DNA from: Zhongshania antarctica
Lineage (GTDB): Bacteria > Pseudomonadota > Gammaproteobacteria > Pseudomonadales > Spongiibacteraceae
DNA length: 64,000 nucleotides
Direction of reading: 5' to 3'
Assembly: GCF_014202945.1 (NCBI RefSeq)
Contig: NZ_JACHHW010000001.1
Location: 558,001 to 622,000 of the forward strand
In this document: piece by piece, positions 28,722 through 37,049 of the stretch
Position numbering within the stretch: position 1 is the first letter of the stretch
Layout of the letters: each line of letters begins with the position of its first letter
The notes under the pieces: model-generated
Seen by the model: the letters and a program-made list of their open reading frames with translations, nothing else
Told to the model about the DNA's origin: nothing
The model's database searches: none
Translations under genes and position numbers: made by a program

Positions 28722-30452
28722 ATGATTGAGCACACCTACCAACTTGTTTTTATCGGCGCCGCGCTATTCCTGTTTGCGGTGTTTGCCAGCATCATCTCCC
28801 GCCGGCTAGGGGCTCCACTACTGCTTATATTCCTGCTGCTCGGTATGTTGGCAGGCGAAGATGGTATCGGCGGCATTCGCTTTGATGACATCGACACCGC
28901 GTTCTTAATTGGTAACCTCGCACTCGCCATTATCATCTTCGATGGCGGGCTCGGCACGCGCATGGATACATTTCGCAGCAGCTTACGGCCAGCGCTCTCC
29001 TTAGCCACGGTGGGCGTATTTCTCACGGCCGGAATAACCGGCGCAGCCGCATGCTATATCCTTGACCTGCCTTGGCAAGAGGGCTTGTTGATTGGTGCAA
29101 TTGTTGGCTCAACCGACGCCGCCGCAGTATTCGGGCTTATCAAAAATGCTGGGCTAAATCTAAAAGATCGCACCGGCGCCACCTTAGAGATTGAATCCGG
29201 GTCAAATGACCCTATGGCTATCTTCCTGACCATCACGCTCGTTGAAGCGCTAAGCAGTCCTGCCGGTTTAAGTGGCTGGCTGCTGGTAGGCGAGCTCGTA
29301 AAGCAAATGGGGCTCGGCCTACTCTTTGGCGTAATTGGCGGTTACGTCATCCCTGCCGCGCTGCGCAAAGTAACACTGCCGGTGTCACTGTACCCCTTAA
29401 TGGTTTTTGCCGCCGCGCTCACCTTGTTTGGCGGCACCAGTTTTAGCGGGGGCAGTGGTTTTCTTGCCATTTACATCGCTGGTGTCATGACCGGCACCAC
29501 CTCTTTTTTGTATATGAATGACATACGACGTTTTCACGATGGCATCGCCTGGTTAAGTCAAATTGGCATGTTCCTTATGCTAGGTCTCTTGGTAACGCCA
29601 AGTCTGCTCCCCCCCATCATCATTCCGGCACTTATTATTGCCGGTATTCTCATTTTCGTCGCTCGACCGCTGGCGGTTGCGGTATCACTACTACCTTTCC
29701 GATTTCCGTGGCGAGATCAGGTGTTTGTTAGTTGGTGCGGACTACGTGGCGCAGTACCGATCATCCTCGCCCTATTCCCCTCGCTCGCTGGCTTAGAGAA
29801 CGCACGCACCTACTTTGAGCTGGTCTTCTTTGTCGTACTTACCTCACTGGTCATCCAAGGCTGGACAATTGCACCAATGGCCCGCTGGTTGAAAGTCGAC
29901 TTGCCCGTGGCACTGAAACTACCCAGTTTTAAAAGTACCCATTTACCCAGCAACCCCCACAAAGACCTTGTGGTATATCAGGTTGTTGCTGGTAGCAGCG
30001 TGATTGGCAAATCGATCTATCAGCTGGTTTTGCCTAACAGCGCGCTGGTAGTCGCGCTCATTCGCGATGAAATCCCACTTAACTCAAAGGCAGAAAACAA
30101 GCTTCAGGAAAGCGATCAAGTGGTCATCGTTGCCACTACCGGCATTGCCGAAAAATTAGCTGAGTTATTCTCGCCGACCCTTTCGCGCATGCCGTCAAAA
30201 CTATCGTCCAACTTTTTCGGAGATTTTACGATTCGCCCAGACAGCGAATTGGGCGATTTGGCGCTCCTTTATAACTTTGACATACCCGATGAATTGAAAC
30301 ACCTCACCGTGGGCGAACACATTAAACGTAAGTTTAGGGGGCGGCCCGTGGTTGGCGACGCACTGACCTTCCCACAGCTTAAACTGACAGTGAAGGAACT
30401 AAAGGATGGCGAGATTTCTTTGATCGGCCTCAAGCTCACTCCAGCCCCCTGA
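28722..30452 (+). CDS. cvrA: Potassium/proton antiporter, CvrA/NhaP2 type
   Basis: 576 residues, nearly the length of E. coli CvrA. About twelve hydrophobic segments occupy residues 5-390 with the CPA1 signature stretches SRRLGAPLLLIFLLLGMLAGEDG, IIFDGGLGT and GSTDAAAVFGL; GLRGAVPIILA follows near 340-350. A cytosolic tail has a TrkA-C-like domain (about 405-485) and a CorC/HlyC-like end domain, as in CvrA. It exchanges K+ (or Na+) for H+ across the inner membrane and aids volume or pH control. The gene is monocistronic and followed by a hairpin terminator at 30536-30566. Symbol given by family resemblance. Confidence 0.9.
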   Translation: MIEHTYQLVFIGAALFLFAVFASIISRRLGAPLLLIFLLLGMLAGEDGIGGIRFDDIDTAFLIGNLALAIIIFDGGLGTRMDTFRSSLRPALSLATVGVFLTAGITGAAACYILDLPWQEGLLIGAIVGSTDAAAVFGLIKNAGLNLKDRTGATLEIESGSNDPMAIFLTITLVEALSSPAGLSGWLLVGELVKQMGLGLLFGVIGGYVIPAALRKVTLPVSLYPLMVFAAALTLFGGTSFSGGSGFLAIYIAGVMTGTTSFLYMNDIRRFHDGIAWLSQIGMFLMLGLLVTPSLLPPIIIPALIIAGILIFVARPLAVAVSLLPFRFPWRDQVFVSWCGLRGAVPIILALFPSLAGLENARTYFELVFFVVLTSLVIQGWTIAPMARWLKVDLPVALKLPSFKSTHLPSNPHKDLVVYQVVAGSSVIGKSIYQLVLPNSALVVALIRDEIPLNSKAENKLQESDQVVIVATTGIAEKLAELFSPTLSRMPSKLSSNFFGDFTIRPDSELGDLALLYNFDIPDELKHLTVGEHIKRKFRGRPVVGDALTFPQLKLTVKELKDGEISLIGLKLTPAP

Positions 30453-30517
30453 ATGAAAAATTCGCGTCGCCGAGTACGCTAGTAAGGTTGCGCTGATGTA
30501 CGACTCTAATGGGGTAA

Positions 30518-30630
30518 AGCCATATTTCAGGCATAAAAAAACCCAGACCAAAGGCCTAGGTTTTTTATATAAGCCAGAGACTTATGTTTAACGCGCCCGG
30601 CACGATGCAAACGTGTGACCGCCGTTCGTA
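30518..30630 (+). repeat. Diverged direct repeat, copy 1 (downstream of the antiporter gene)
   Basis: The segment holding the terminator and continuing through TATATAAGCCAGAGACTTATG and CGCCCGGCACGA is recognisable again, in the same orientation, at 33995-34106. The two copies flank the TonB receptor gene. The 405-nt gap 30453-30857 holds this repeat, the antiporter terminator and the receptor terminator and no open frame of note. Confidence 0.65.
30536..30566 (+). terminator. Terminator downstream of cvrA-type gene
   Basis: A 14-position stem with two mismatches, built of an A-tract plus CC..AG.CC and the complementary GG.CT.GG plus T-tract around an AAA loop. A decayed version of the same segment recurs near 34.0 kb, where the hairpin is no longer formed. 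Confidence 0.8.
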
Positions 30631-30817
30631 CCATTAGCTGGATACAGTATCGTCACCTACACTAAATTATTCTAAATCAATAAGTTAACCTTAATTTAGC
30701 GCGGCAATTAACCTAAGTTTATTCATTCAAAAATATTCAAAAACGGGGCTTTATTGCCGCAAGTCAGCAGTGATCAAAAGCCCATTTCAATGCAATTACC
30801 GAGGGGTACTTTACCTA

Positions 30818-30849
30818 CCCCGGTACAGCGACAAGCCGCTGCACCGGGG
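30818..30849 (-). terminator. Hairpin after the first TonB receptor gene
   Basis: CCCCGGT/ACCGGGG and inner CAGCG/CGCTG form a 12-bp stem with one mismatch and a 6-nt loop, 8 nt beyond the receptor stop. There is no T-run on the minus strand, so termination strength is uncertain. Confidence 0.6.
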
Positions 30850-30857
30850 CTGCAGGG

Positions 30858-33410
30858 TTACCAGCGATAGCTGGCTTGCAGCGCAAAAGTACGTGGGTTA
30901 TTGACCAAACCGTGATGGGTCGTCGCCCCGGTGATGGTTTTCGCGGTCGGCGCATCAACGCCGTAGAGCACAACCAACTCATCGCTAAGGTTTTTACCCA
31001 GCAATGCCACTTCCCACTCACCGTCTATTGACGACAGGGCAACTCGACCATTGAAGGTTTGGTAGGCGTCCTGCTTAATGCGATCATCCAAATTCGGCGA
31101 GGGGTGATAGTCGTCAGTGAAAATCACATCAATATTCGCGCGCAGCATCAGTGCGTTACCCAGCGGGCGCTCGTAGGCCAGCATCAAATTACCGGAATAG
31201 TCAGCAACGTATTGGTTAGTCTTGCCACTGTAGTCACAGTTAATGCCATTGGCATTGTCAGGCGTCTGATCCTGAATACAGGTGCCAAGCTGGTGGTCCT
31301 GAAACTCGAAGTCAAGGAAAGCCAGGCCGCCAGCCAATATCAGGTTTTCGGTCAGGGCCATACGGCCGTCCAGTTCAATACCCTGAGAAACAGCGCTGGC
31401 CGCATTACCCACATTAAAACCCAAGGTGCCGTCGAAGACACTGACCTGCAGGTTATCGAACTCGGTGCGGAACAGCGCCGCATTTAGCTCGGCAGCGCCT
31501 TCGAGAAGGGTGCTTTTCAGACCCAGCTCAAAGCTAAGCGCTTCCTCTTCCTCAAACTCAAAGCTACCAATCAACACTTGCTGATTAGTACCTGTAGGCG
31601 CATTGGGGTTAATCGGCGTAGGGTCTGCGCTAGGCGACGCATTGGAGCGCGCGTCAAAACCGCCTGACTTGTAACCACGGCTGGCGGAGAAGTAGCTCAT
31701 TAAGTTATCAGTGGCATCCCACTGCAAGTTGATCAGCGGTGCGAACTGTACTTCTTCGCGCTCACCTTTCAGGTCGTGACGTTCGGCGGCAAAACTGACC
31801 GCAGCAGCGGTGTCGATTTCACCCAGTGGCTGAATTGTCCCATCCTCAAAGCCAAATTCGAGTTTGCGCGCACCTTCTTTATTTTCCCAAGTCAGGCGAC
31901 CACCGAGGGTCAGACGGAAGGTATCCGCCATATTCCAGGTTGCCTGCATAAAGGTTGAGGCGATGCTTGATTCGCTATTGAAGTTACGCGGTGTACGGAT
32001 GCCACGGAGCGCGTTACCGGCATCACCAATACCTAGCAGTTCAAAGCCACTGGAGCCGTCAGCGCCGGGATCAGCATCACCACGGGCGCCACCTTCGAGC
32101 AGGTCAGCGGCGTTAACCAGTTGTGGAATAATGTCGGAGGGAAGATAGAGCGAGTCGAAAAAGTCCAGCTCGCTGTATTGGAAATAGGCACCCGCAATAT
32201 ACTCAAAGGTTCCGCCGGCTGGGGAGATCCAGCGGAATTCTTGGCTGAACTGCTGGTACTCTTCTTGAAACTCAACTTGGAACAGCGGCGCACCGGTGAA
32301 GTCGCAGTCACAGTCTTCATCGTACTCATAACCCATAATGCCGGTGATCGAGGTGAATTGGTGATCGTCGCGGTACCAGTCGACATTGGCTGTAAAGTTA
32401 TAGGTGTCGTTATTGCTGTAGTCGCCGTTGCTGTGGCGTTTGCGATCAGCGGTATTGTTCAGGACGCCCTCATCGGAGTCGATATCGATAATCGAGCCGC
32501 TGGGCTGAAGCTGTAGAAAATTCAACACCGGCGCCGGTAGCAAGCCGGTCAATGCCGCCAAACCGCCGGCGTCCGGGAATGTTGTGCGATCCATGATCTC
32601 ACCGTAGGTGCGACCTTGGAACAAGAAGACATCGGAGTCAGACGCGTAATTGGTAATAATTTCAGAGTTGCGACCGACCACATCGAAGCTACCCGCCTCG
32701 ATTTTAAACTTGGCCGTGACACTGTCGCTGACATCCCAGCCGAGCTTAATGCGGAAGGTTTCTTCGCCGCGCTGAGCTTCGTCGCGATCCAACACCAAGT
32801 TTTCCAAAAAGCCGTCTAGCTCGCGCTTGCGCACTGCAAAGCGGTAGCCCAAACGATCATTGATCGGGCCGCTAACCACCAAATCGATAATACGCTCGTT
32901 CTGTTCAGGCTCATACGTGACCTGAACGTTGCCTTCTGCGTATTCACTTGGGTTAGCGGTTTGGATACTGATGGCGCCAGCAATACTGTTTTTACCCAAC
33001 AGGATGTTCTGCGGGCCGCGCAGAACTTCTACTCGAGACAAATCGAGGAAGGGCGCACGTGCCAACTGGGCGCGACCGTAAGCAATACCATCAACGTACA
33101 TACCCACTGATTGCTCAAAGCCTTGGTTTTCACCTGAGCCTATGCCGCGAATATAAATATCAGTACCAATGCCGGATTCCGACATAGTGAAGTTGGGTAC
33201 ATAGGCCTGCAGGTCCTCAATTTTAGCAATACCCGCCTCCATCATTTTCTCGCCACCAATGGCGCTAACCGAAACCGGCACATCCTGCAGGCTTTGCGCA
33301 CGTAGCTGGGCCGTAACGACAACTTCTTCAAGCATTGGCGCGGCATGTGCAAGGCTACCAAGTAAGCTCAATGGCAGTAGGGAAGATAAGGGATTAATTC
33401 TTTTTTTCAT
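30858..33410 (-). CDS. TonB-dependent receptor (module A)
   Basis: About 850 residues. A signal peptide ending AHAAP precedes the TonB-box-like EEVVVTAQ and a plug domain (SLQDVPVSVSAI, YIRGIGSGENQGFEQSVGMY, VEVLRGPQNILLGKNSIAGA), followed by a 22-strand-type barrel ending in an aromatic residue (YRW). It imports a ligand across the outer membrane using TonB energy. Plug and barrel landmarks match the second receptor at 41.7 kb closely, so the two are paralogues. ATG at 33410 is chosen because GAGGATC precedes it and the signal peptide starts there; the frame is open up to 33458. It lies away from the GH5 gene of its module, separated by remnants. Confidence 0.92.
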   Translation of the reverse strand: MKKRINPLSSLLPLSLLGSLAHAAPMLEEVVVTAQLRAQSLQDVPVSVSAIGGEKMMEAGIAKIEDLQAYVPNFTMSESGIGTDIYIRGIGSGENQGFEQSVGMYVDGIAYGRAQLARAPFLDLSRVEVLRGPQNILLGKNSIAGAISIQTANPSEYAEGNVQVTYEPEQNERIIDLVVSGPINDRLGYRFAVRKRELDGFLENLVLDRDEAQRGEETFRIKLGWDVSDSVTAKFKIEAGSFDVVGRNSEIITNYASDSDVFLFQGRTYGEIMDRTTFPDAGGLAALTGLLPAPVLNFLQLQPSGSIIDIDSDEGVLNNTADRKRHSNGDYSNNDTYNFTANVDWYRDDHQFTSITGIMGYEYDEDCDCDFTGAPLFQVEFQEEYQQFSQEFRWISPAGGTFEYIAGAYFQYSELDFFDSLYLPSDIIPQLVNAADLLEGGARGDADPGADGSSGFELLGIGDAGNALRGIRTPRNFNSESSIASTFMQATWNMADTFRLTLGGRLTWENKEGARKLEFGFEDGTIQPLGEIDTAAAVSFAAERHDLKGEREEVQFAPLINLQWDATDNLMSYFSASRGYKSGGFDARSNASPSADPTPINPNAPTGTNQQVLIGSFEFEEEEALSFELGLKSTLLEGAAELNAALFRTEFDNLQVSVFDGTLGFNVGNAASAVSQGIELDGRMALTENLILAGGLAFLDFEFQDHQLGTCIQDQTPDNANGINCDYSGKTNQYVADYSGNLMLAYERPLGNALMLRANIDVIFTDDYHPSPNLDDRIKQDAYQTFNGRVALSSIDGEWEVALLGKNLSDELVVLYGVDAPTAKTITGATTHHGLVNNPRTFALQASYRW

Positions 33411-33846
33411 TTTGATCCTCATTTTTCTAGAAGGAAACAAGAGCATAGCCCTAGGCATAAACTTGGGCAGATTATTTGTTATGTAAGTTGGGCTACTCTT
33501 TAAGGTAGCCTACACAGCTCCGTTTACGATGATATCACTCTAAAAACTGTTCATTGAATATTTCTCACGGTGGATTCTGTGAGTAATAGCTTGTTGAGGC
33601 ATTGGCCACTACGTATTTTTTAACGAGTTTTTCGGTCAATGAGAAGAAATCACTGCCAAAGATCGATAATAACGCCCATATTCGCAGCTCGTAACCGTCT
33701 GGTGATGCCATCTTGAATCAGGGCTGCCAATTGTGTGGGCGCAGCTCACCACTATTTGCGGCACGATGCTACGGCATTTGTCCCCATGACGTATTTCAGA
33801 TAGATCTGCGAATCGTACCCATTGATAGGCGCTTCAGGCCCTTCTA

Positions 33847-33882
33847 ATTAACAGGGTCTGATGAGCGTCATCCCCTGTTAAT
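33847..33882. other. Compound stem-loop
   Basis: ATTAACAGGG (33847-33856) pairs with CCCTGTTAAT (33873-33882); inside, after a TCT bulge, GATGA pairs with TCATC around a GCG loop. The stem has no T-run. Its role is unknown; it lies about 440 nt upstream of the TonB receptor start. Confidence 0.5.
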
Positions 33883-33994
33883 GGGATAGAGCCGAGGTCT
33901 GCGACCACATAGTAGCGTCTACAGCCATCCGGACTATGGACCCAGGGGGTCAAATTTTAGCGTTATGAAAATCGAATAGTCACGGTTTGGGCAC

Positions 33995-34106
33995 AGCCAA
34001 ATTTCAGGCATAAAAAGTCAGTTCAAATACCTTAATTTTATTATATAAGTCAAAGACTTATGCTTGGCGCCCGGCACGACCCGCATGTGCGACCACCTGT
34101 TCATAG
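33995..34106 (+). repeat. Diverged direct repeat, copy 2
   Basis: Shares ATTTCAGGCATAAAAA, TATATAAG.CA.AGACTTATG and CGCCCGGCACGA with 30518-30630. The terminator hairpin in the middle has decayed in this copy. Confidence 0.65.
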
Positions 34107-34351
34107 CCTAAGTTAGATTGTTCATCTCCATTTACCTAAACTGACAATCAACGGCTTAAGATAAATCCAATACGGCTATTAACGCAACATTACCAAAATG
34201 GGCGCACGTTGGGCACGCCTAAAAACCTAGAGTTTAACCGCACCCGACAATTTGGCCAGCCACAATTAAAGCTAGCGATGTCGTTTACCTAGCCAATCAA
34301 CACTTACTGTCCGAAAAAGCAGGTAAATATGTCTTCACGCAAATCAACCCG

Positions 34352-34679
34352 CACTATTAATTAACGTTCAATGAGAGACCTAAATAGTCGTCATTTTGGG
34401 GCCTTCATAATTATACCAACTACATAAGCGTTATTTTCAGCAAAGTAGATAATCGCCAAATAGTGTTATTTTTGTGCCGACATGAATGCGTCGACCGAAA
34501 GAAATTACGGAAATCTTGAGAAAAACCCGCCATAGGCGCGAAAAGTAATACGGGGCAATAAACCTGGCAGGCAGCACGGCCCCCCCTAGCCCAAGCTATC
34601 ACCCACATTGACAATTTTAATGGTGCTCGTGTCATCATGAACGTTGCTGTAATCCCCATTTGAGAAAATCACCCAATCA
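34352..34679 (+). repeat. Duplicate of the pyk 3' end and downstream region, copy 1
   Basis: Closely matches 48869-49199 from CACTATTAATTAACG to CACCCAATC with few substitutions, covering about 230 nt of non-coding DNA plus the last codons of pyruvate kinase. Both copies have the same orientation. Confidence 0.9.
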
Positions 34680-34890
34680 CCGCTGCTCCCACCATCACTC
34701 GACAGGTTCGCATCAAGCATAAAGAGTTGACCGTTTTCAAGCTCTACCGGTCCAGCGGCAAAACGCGATATCCGCACTTTAGGCCCCTGCAAATCGCCAA
34801 GCACAGCTACACTGCGGCGATGCTGTTTAGCCAGTGCCGGCACCTTCTTCTGGTCGACATCGGTGGTCAACTGGACAGCCGTGCTCTCCA
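34586..34890 (-). pseudogene. Pyruvate kinase remnant with large internal deletion
   Basis: The minus strand encodes a piece like residues 50-105 of the intact pyruvate kinase at 49.1-50.6 kb ([20 protein letters not shown], then VRISRFAAGPVELENGQ and SSDGGS) joined directly to the last 25 residues (DWVIFSNGDYSNVHDD... [11 protein letters not shown]). About 350 codons of the catalytic barrel are missing, so no active enzyme is possible. The same open frame continues upstream into a fragment of an unrelated enzyme (see next entry). Confidence 0.9.
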
Positions 34891-35196
34891 CTCCGCCCCG
34901 ATGTAAGCCTACGTCAATTTCAATATTAACCAACAGCCTAGTACCTAAGCCCTTAGCTAGGACCAAATATCCTTGCAAGCGCCCAGCAGAATCGATAGTG
35001 CTTTTCAGCCTGCTTTAGGCTAGATTTAACGAGGTCAAGGTTTTGATCAAAGCGATCGAGGTCTATCACCATAACTGACCGCTTCGGCCCATGCATTTTC
35101 AGTTCTCGATTAAGGCTTCGAAAGTACTCTGTGTACGGGGCCCCATTATCGCGTGACCGACTAAGGCCAATCGCACCAATATGCCACGGATAGCAG
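34891..35196 (-). pseudogene. Remnant of a DSD1-family PLP enzyme (alanine racemase-like)
   Basis: Two pieces in different frames. The 5' piece (about 34985-35196) reads RDNGAPYTEYFRSLNRELK then RSVMVIDLDRFDQNLDLVK, the start pattern of periplasmic DSD1/D-threonine aldolase-like proteins. The 3' piece (about 34891-34990) reads RLQGYLVLAKGLGTRLLV then NIEIDVGLHRGGVES, a middle motif of the same family. The segment between them, holding the PLP lysine region, and everything after the second piece are missing; the frame then runs into the pyk remnant. Family assignment is by recognised motifs and would need a search. Confidence 0.7.
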
Positions 35197-35658
35197 TTGA
35201 CGTCGCTTCATATCAGCATACCAGTAACTTTTCCGGGGGCTGTACCGAATACTTGTTTGTTTACAAGATCCGACCCATCACTTCTCGATAATCGAGTAGT
35301 ATTTAATCCAAAATATTTCGGCATAGTGACGATTTCTATCTATAGTATAATGCACCGACCTCCGCGAGTATTGACCATAACGCTCGGGGAATTGACTGCA
35401 ATGACCGCAAGTGCTATAAATTCGATAAAGCCCGCGACATATAGTGCGCCTTTCGGATTCACCTAAAATAAATATAAGCTATAGAATTATATTAAAATAA
35501 TACTCACATCGGCCCAGCCGTGAAGAAATCAGAGCGTCGTCCCTAAACAGCAGACAGTAAAGGCCCTATATCGCTCAGCTAAGGCAACGAAGATCGAGCA
35601 CAACAAGCCCACTACGCATATTCTGAATATTGTATAAGGTGATTGTTTTGGTCAATAT
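35197..35658. other. Intergenic region, no gene recognised
   Basis: 462 nt between the DSD1 remnant and the end of the FAD oxidoreductase gene. An 89-codon plus-strand open frame at 35197-35466 has no recognisable motif and no ribosome site, and I do not support it as a gene. Confidence 0.5.
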
Positions 35659-37011
35659 TCAAACCAACAAAAGCGAACCACGTACGAATGCAACGGCCTG
35701 CTCGGCAGATGCGAGCGCCCCCTCAATGCAAGCGCCGTTGAGATAATCTCCGGCAAACGCCAAACCCGGCTTTTGCAGTTTGCGGAACTCGACGATTTCC
35801 CCATACCGTCCTACGCCGAACTCAGGAATCGCCTCTTCCCGCATGGCCAAATGCAGTGGCGTGGCATGCGCCGGAAGGCTTGGATAAAATGCGACAGCGC
35901 GAGCCCAGGCATCTGCATAAATAGTAGCTTCTGGCTGGCCAGCGTATTCCTGCGACGCTTCAGACGAGAAATACAAACTAATAATTTCTTTCCCTTCTGC
36001 ACGCAGCGCGGGGTAACGCTCGCCACACAAACCAACGGCAACGATATCGCGTTTTCCGGGACCAGCAGGCACCGCCATGCTCACTGGATGAGCCTCTTCT
36101 CTATCGATTAAGTAGGCCACATGCAAATTGGCACAGTAGCGCTGGCTCTCAAGAAATTCGCGCTGACCCTGACAATAACGCGACGCGGGTAAATCCTTGC
36201 ACAGCGCCGCGGCAACACTCGCCGTGGTCGCACATATCACCGCATCAAAAATTTCTTCGTGATCGCCGTCGGCATCGCGCCACGCTAACTTTGTACTTCC
36301 GGTGTTGTCCTGCAGGGTTTGTACTTCTGCACCAAAATATGAAGGAACACCAGACAGCAAGGCACGTGATAATTGATCAATACCTTCAGGAAAACTATAA
36401 AACCCCGCACCAGCGGAGTTAGACATCATGCCAATAAACATCGCGCGTGACACCTGCTCTGATGGCAGAAACCAAAAGGGCTCAATAGTCTGCCGTATAA
36501 AGCTGTGGTAGGCCCGCTCGCCCACTTGCTGACATGCGTCGTCAGCCACGCTGCGATCGTCTAGCTGACGCAATGACTCTGGCGACACCCAGTCCAAATG
36601 CCTACGTTGCGAATTTATTTTCGCCAGATAAATAGCCAAACGCCATTTATCACCCCAACCTAGGGTCGGCAATCGCATGGACGACCATGCCGACGACCAA
36701 AGACTCGTGGCATTGAACCGCGCGATCCTCTCAGGCGAGACGAAATCGATCTGCCGGCTTAAACGGTGCACCCCGCTCTCTAACCCCAATTCAGGCAGTA
36801 ATTTTAAGAGTCGCGCGTAGAAACTGGTAAAGAAAGCGGCACCGCTATCCAGCACCAAACCGCGCTCTGGATCTCGCCAACTACTCGCACGCCCCCCGGG
36901 CTCAGCCGCTTTCTCAAAGACTTGTACGCTATAGCCCGCCTGCTGTAATAAGCGCGCTGACATTGCGCCGGACACACCCGCACCAATTATTGCAATTTTA
37001 CCTTTATTCAT
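35659..37011 (-). CDS. FAD-dependent oxidoreductase (amine oxidase/protoporphyrinogen oxidase-like)
   Basis: 450 residues. The dinucleotide motif IAIIGAGVSGAMSARLLQQAG lies at about 6-26 followed by VFEKAAEPGGRASSWRD, the FAD-binding start of the NAD(P)-binding Rossmann flavin amine oxidase group. The C-terminal LAFAGDYLNGACIEGALASAE is the second FAD contact and is typical of this group. Substrate unknown; no signal peptide is seen. It lies 38 nt after the GH5 lipoprotein gene on the same strand and is probably the third gene of an AraC-GH5-oxidoreductase transcript. The plus-strand module has no counterpart. Confidence 0.88.
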   Translation of the reverse strand: MNKGKIAIIGAGVSGAMSARLLQQAGYSVQVFEKAAEPGGRASSWRDPERGLVLDSGAAFFTSFYARLLKLLPELGLESGVHRLSRQIDFVSPERIARFNATSLWSSAWSSMRLPTLGWGDKWRLAIYLAKINSQRRHLDWVSPESLRQLDDRSVADDACQQVGERAYHSFIRQTIEPFWFLPSEQVSRAMFIGMMSNSAGAGFYSFPEGIDQLSRALLSGVPSYFGAEVQTLQDNTGSTKLAWRDADGDHEEIFDAVICATTASVAAALCKDLPASRYCQGQREFLESQRYCANLHVAYLIDREEAHPVSMAVPAGPGKRDIVAVGLCGERYPALRAEGKEIISLYFSSEASQEYAGQPEATIYADAWARAVAFYPSLPAHATPLHLAMREEAIPEFGVGRYGEIVEFRKLQKPGLAFAGDYLNGACIEGALASAEQAVAFVRGSLLLV

Positions 37012-37049
37012 AATACATCTCGTCGAAGCACCCGCCGTGGTGCATATAT

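Larger units (their letters stand above)
33411..34351. other. Non-coding stretch upstream of the first TonB receptor
   Basis: No convincing gene. It holds a compound hairpin (33847-33882) and repeat copy 2 (33995-34106). On the minus strand two short open frames at about 33560-33840 have protein-like composition (one reads GYELRIWALLSIFGSDFF) and may be remains of a lost gene I cannot name. Confidence 0.5.

Noticed and set aside
34586-34978. 131-codon frame as a real pyruvate-kinase-like protein
   Set aside because: It joins pieces of two unrelated enzymes and lacks every catalytic region.
35197-35466. 89-codon plus-strand open frame
   Set aside because: No motif, no ribosome site, in a region of decayed genes.
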